A DNA stretch of 15,460 bases, from the NCBI GenBank assembly GCA_035622755.1, contig DASPUU010000331.1, positions 1 to 15,460 of the forward strand, in the 5' to 3' direction. Within the stretch, counting starts at the first letter, position 1. Each line of letters starts with the position of its first letter. Made by a program: the position numbers and the translations under genes. The notes beneath the pieces were generated by a model. It did no database searches. It saw only the letters and a list, made by a program, of their open reading frames with translations, and had not been told where the DNA came from. The DNA is from JADGRA01 sp035622755. GTDB taxonomy: Bacteria > Myxococcota > Myxococcia > Myxococcales > Myxococcaceae. This document shows, piece after piece, positions 13,032-15,460 of the stretch.

Positions 13032-14429
13032 ATGCTGCGGTTTCGGCTCGGTCCGATCCCGGTGGAGGTACACCCGACCCACCTCGTGCTGGCGACGCTG
13101 CTCGGGGTCCTCGCGCTCCAGGGCGGCAGCCCGGACGCGTGGCCCGGCCGCGAGCTGGCCCGGGGCGAGCCCGCCGCTCAGCTGGGCACCAAGCTGGCCG
13201 TGGTCCTCATCTGGGTGGCCATCGTCTTCGTCTCGGTGCTCATCCACGAGCTCGGGCACGCCGCGGTCGGGCTCGCCTACCGGTACCATCCGAGCATCCA
13301 GCTGGTGGGACTGGGCGGGGTGACCACCTCGCGGGCGCCGGGACCCATTCCCTGGCACCGGGAGGTGGTGCTCACCCTCGCCGGGCCGCTGGTCGGCGCG
13401 GCCTTCGGCGTGGTCTGCCGCCTCGGCGAGCAGAGCACCGGAGCCTCCTCCGAGGTCGCGCGCTACGCGCTCGGCTACGCCGCCCTGGCGAACTTCTTCT
13501 GGGCGGCGATGAACCTCCTGCCGGTCCTGCCCCTCGACGGCGGGCGCATCGCCGCGGCGGTGCTCCGGCGGGCCTTCGGGCGGGCCGGGCTGGTCGCGGC
13601 GCAGGTCCTGGCGCTCGTCGTCTGCCTGGTGGTGATCCGCCTCTTCTGGGGTAACCCCTGGATCGTCGCCCTCTTCGGCCTGGCCGGGCTCGGGGCGGTG
13701 CGCACCCTCTCCTCCCTGTGGCGCGGAGAGGACGCGGTGGCGCCCCCGGACCAGCTGGTCCAGGCCCAGGCGCTGTACCAGAAGGGGCAGCTCGACCGCG
13801 CCCGGGAGCTGGCCTCGGCCGTGGTCGCCGGGGATCCGCCGCCCGCCGTCCGGTCGCTCGCCTACCACCTGCTCGGATGGATTGCCCTCAAGCAGGGCGC
13901 GGGGCGGCGCGCTCTGGACCACTTCTCCCAGGTGCAGGGGCGCCTGGTGGAGCCCAAGGCCCTGGCCGCGGCCTTCAGCCTGGTGGGTGACGATGCGCGC
14001 GCCCAGCCTCTCTGGCAGCAGGCCTACGCCACGTCGCGGCGAGATCCGACGCTCCTGCACGAGTGGGCCGGCTCGCTCATCCGGACGGGGCGGGTGGAGG
14101 AGGCGAGCCGGTTGGAGGGGGTGGACATGGCCAAGGCTTATGCGTGCGCGGCCAGGGTGGCCTTCCTCCGGGGCGACTTCTCGCGGGCTGCCGAGCTGGG
14201 CCTGGCCGGCCTCGACCGGCATCCGTCGGCCGGGGCCGCCTACGACGCCGCCTGCGCCCTGGCCCGGGGCGGCGAGCTGGACCGGGCGGTGCTCCTGCTC
14301 GAGCGGGCGCGCGACCTCGGGTTCGACGACGTCGACTACGCCCGGACCGACTCCGACCTGGCGGCGCTCCACGGACATCCCGGCTTCGAGCGCTGGCTGG
14401 CCGCCCTGGCGAAATCCGCGCCGGCCTGA
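13032..14429 (+). CDS. M50 (site-2-protease-like) membrane metalloprotease with TPR tail
   Basis: This 465-residue membrane protein has an intramembrane zinc protease core at about 1-230 with HELGH (72-76) and NLLPVLPLDGGR (161-172, third ligand D169). Hydrophobic helices lie at about 15-30, 54-80, 112-130, 146-168, 187-205 and 208-226. From about 240 to 460 it is soluble with helical repeats of TPR type (AQALYQKGQLDRARELA, YHLLGWIALKQG, CALARGGELDRAVLLLERA), ending DSDLAALHGHPGFERWL. The first half resembles the FtsH-less, PDZ-less group of bacterial S2P homologues that cleave membrane-bound regulators. The TPR tail probably recruits a partner or substrate, but none is evident here. The ATG at 13032 begins LRFRLGPIPVEVHPT, the expected N-terminus for this group. 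It is divergent from dusB, with 73 bp between starts. Confidence 0.9.
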   Translation: MLRFRLGPIPVEVHPTHLVLATLLGVLALQGGSPDAWPGRELARGEPAAQLGTKLAVVLIWVAIVFVSVLIHELGHAAVGLAYRYHPSIQLVGLGGVTTSRAPGPIPWHREVVLTLAGPLVGAAFGVVCRLGEQSTGASSEVARYALGYAALANFFWAAMNLLPVLPLDGGRIAAAVLRRAFGRAGLVAAQVLALVVCLVVIRLFWGNPWIVALFGLAGLGAVRTLSSLWRGEDAVAPPDQLVQAQALYQKGQLDRARELASAVVAGDPPPAVRSLAYHLLGWIALKQGAGRRALDHFSQVQGRLVEPKALAAAFSLVGDDARAQPLWQQAYATSRRDPTLLHEWAGSLIRTGRVEEASRLEGVDMAKAYACAARVAFLRGDFSRAAELGLAGLDRHPSAGAAYDAACALARGGELDRAVLLLERARDLGFDDVDYARTDSDLAALHGHPGFERWLAALAKSAPA

Positions 14430-14498
14430 CAGAGCCCTGACACCGGCCGACTAGACGGGTGGTGCCGGTCCCGGAGCCCCCCCGGGGCGGCCCTCTCC

Positions 14499-15419
14499 AT
14501 GACCACCTCGACCCCTGCCCTGACCCTGCCGGCGAACGAGCGCACCAACTGGCTGACGTCCGTGCCCTTCTTCGCCGTGCACGCGATGTCGCTCTTCGCC
14601 TTCGTGGTGCCCTTTCGCTGGGAGTATGTCGCGACCTGTATCGGCCTGTACTACTTCCGGATGTGGGCGCTGACCACCGGCTACCACCGCTACTTCAGCC
14701 ACCGGAGCTTCAAGACCGGCCGGGTCTTCCAGTTCCTGCTCGCCTTCTTCGCGGCCAGCTGCGCGCAGAAGGGGCCTCTGTGGTGGGCCGGGCACCACCG
14801 GCACCACCACCGCTACTCGGACCAGGTCGAGGACGTGCATTCGCCGTTGCAGCGGGGCTTCTGGTGGAGCCACATGGGCTGGATCCTCTGCGACCGCTAC
14901 GCGGAGACCGACTACGACGCCATCAAGGACTTCGCCCGCTACCCGGAGCTGCGCTGGCTGAACCGGTGGCACCTCGTCCCCCCGGTCATCCTCGCCGTGG
15001 CGCTGTTCTTCATCGGCGGGTTCCCGCTCCTGGTCTGGGGCTTCTTCGTCAGCACCACGCTGCTCTGGCACGGGACGTTCACCATCAACTCGCTGAGCCA
15101 TGTCTTCGGCCGGGTTCGCTTTCCCACCACCGACACCAGCCGCAACAGCCTGTCGCTGGCGCTGCTGACGATGGGCGAGGGCTGGCACAACAACCACCAC
15201 TACTACCAGCGCTCGACGCGTCAGGGGTTCTTCTGGTGGGAGATCGATCTCACCTACTACGTGCTGAGGGCGCTCCAGGCCGTCGGCATCGTGTGGGACA
15301 TCCAGGTGCCGCCGCAGAAGGTGCTCGAGGGCAACATCGAGGCGGGGCGTCCCCGCGCGAACGTGCGGCCGGTCGCGCTGCCCGAGCCCGAGCCGACGGC
15401 GGGCGCCGCCGCGGAGTAG
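14499..15419 (+). CDS. Membrane acyl-CoA/acyl-lipid desaturase (delta-9 type)
   Basis: This 306-residue integral membrane di-iron enzyme inserts a double bond into saturated fatty acyl chains. The three histidine boxes are intact: HRYFSH (63-68), HHRHHH (99-104) and HNNHH (230-234, in GEGWHNNHHYY), together with the extra ligand region NSLSHVFG (197-204). The arrangement matches stearoyl-CoA delta-9 desaturases, although regiospecificity cannot be proved from sequence. Hydrophobic segments lie at about 19-38, 42-60, 76-92, 160-176 and 178-195. There is no cytochrome b5 domain, so electrons must come from separate redox proteins; the tail after 285 is a Pro/Glu/Ala-rich extension. The ATG has no Shine-Dalgarno sequence before it. 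It lies 69 bp after the M50 gene on the same strand. It would adjust membrane fluidity, for example in the cold. Confidence 0.93.
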   Translation: MTTSTPALTLPANERTNWLTSVPFFAVHAMSLFAFVVPFRWEYVATCIGLYYFRMWALTTGYHRYFSHRSFKTGRVFQFLLAFFAASCAQKGPLWWAGHHRHHHRYSDQVEDVHSPLQRGFWWSHMGWILCDRYAETDYDAIKDFARYPELRWLNRWHLVPPVILAVALFFIGGFPLLVWGFFVSTTLLWHGTFTINSLSHVFGRVRFPTTDTSRNSLSLALLTMGEGWHNNHHYYQRSTRQGFFWWEIDLTYYVLRALQAVGIVWDIQVPPQKVLEGNIEAGRPRANVRPVALPEPEPTAGAAAE

Positions 15420-15460
15420 TCGACCGGACTCAAGAAGGACGCGAGGCGCTCAGTCGTCTC

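Noticed and set aside
12959..13033. A longer dusB start at 13033
   Set aside because: The extra 25 residues are not Dus-like, overlap the start of the divergent M50 gene and include its likely promoter.
13017..14378. A 453-codon minus-strand frame opposite the M50 gene
   Set aside because: Gln/Gly/Arg/Pro-rich shadow. The plus strand has HELGH, PLDGGR and TPR-like repeats.
14426..14457. Possible promoter for the desaturase: CTGACA (twice) and TAGACG
   Set aside because: Spacings of 20 and 9 bp do not fit a sigma-70 promoter, the first CTGACA includes the M50 stop codon, and TAGACG is a poor -10. Left uncalled.
1..15460. tRNA, rRNA, CRISPR arrays, insertion sequences, phage or defence genes
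   Set aside because: I read through the intergenic gaps and found no such structures. All gaps are about 105 bp or shorter, and all sizeable genes fit ordinary metabolic, signalling or membrane families.

Overview
This is a very G+C-rich, gene-dense chromosomal window (roughly low-to-mid 70s % G+C by eye) from a Gram-negative bacterium. The mix suggests a member of Myxococcota, possibly Anaeromyxobacter-like: a GAF/HD-GYP signalling protein, a Gram-negative-type outer-membrane barrel candidate, an M28 peptidase, an NFACT protein, a DusB-type enzyme and a stearoyl-CoA-type desaturase, all with strong GC3 bias. The taxonomy is inference from style and content; there is no rRNA or other marker here. 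I see no tRNA, rRNA, CRISPR array, insertion sequence or phage gene, and no gene-free stretch longer than about 105 bp.

Layout. Positions 1-1861 (+) hold the end of a response-regulator receiver domain and a GAF-HD-GYP phosphodiesterase with a large insert. Positions 1932-3593 (+) hold a secreted M28 metallopeptidase, convergent with a five-gene minus-strand cluster. In transcription order that cluster is: an NFACT/RqcH-like protein (9534-8161), a YkgJ-type cysteine-cluster protein (8164-7541, overlapping by 4 nt), a SprT-like HExxH protein (7528-6773), pyruvate kinase (6717-5293) and an exported D-aminoacylase-like amidohydrolase (5263-3617). On the plus strand from 9823 come a GH1 glycosidase and a small exported, probably outer-membrane protein. 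A DusB-type tRNA-dihydrouridine synthase (minus) is followed by a divergent M50 metalloprotease-TPR fusion and an acyl-CoA desaturase (plus).

The most interesting part is the 9534-9780 leader of the minus-strand cluster. It holds a near-consensus promoter (TTGACA, 17 bp, TAGCAT), a GGAGGG ribosome-binding site, an unannotated 28-residue peptide gene in which 17 residues are Lys or Arg, and a strong rho-independent terminator. The NFACT gene starts only 16 nt after the T-tract, which leaves no visible room for a separate promoter. The region therefore looks either like a self-contained small-protein gene or like a leader-peptide/attenuator module controlling the NFACT operon. An ultra-basic nascent chain upstream of a ribosome-quality-control-family gene makes the second idea attractive, but it is a hypothesis.

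Secondary points: the NFACT protein seems to lack the Asp of the DR motif needed for RqcH function; the amidohydrolase lacks the classical HxH metal motif; and several genes have a TA-rich -10-like hexamer 8-12 nt before the start codon with little or no Shine-Dalgarno sequence, hinting at leaderless or very short-leader transcripts.
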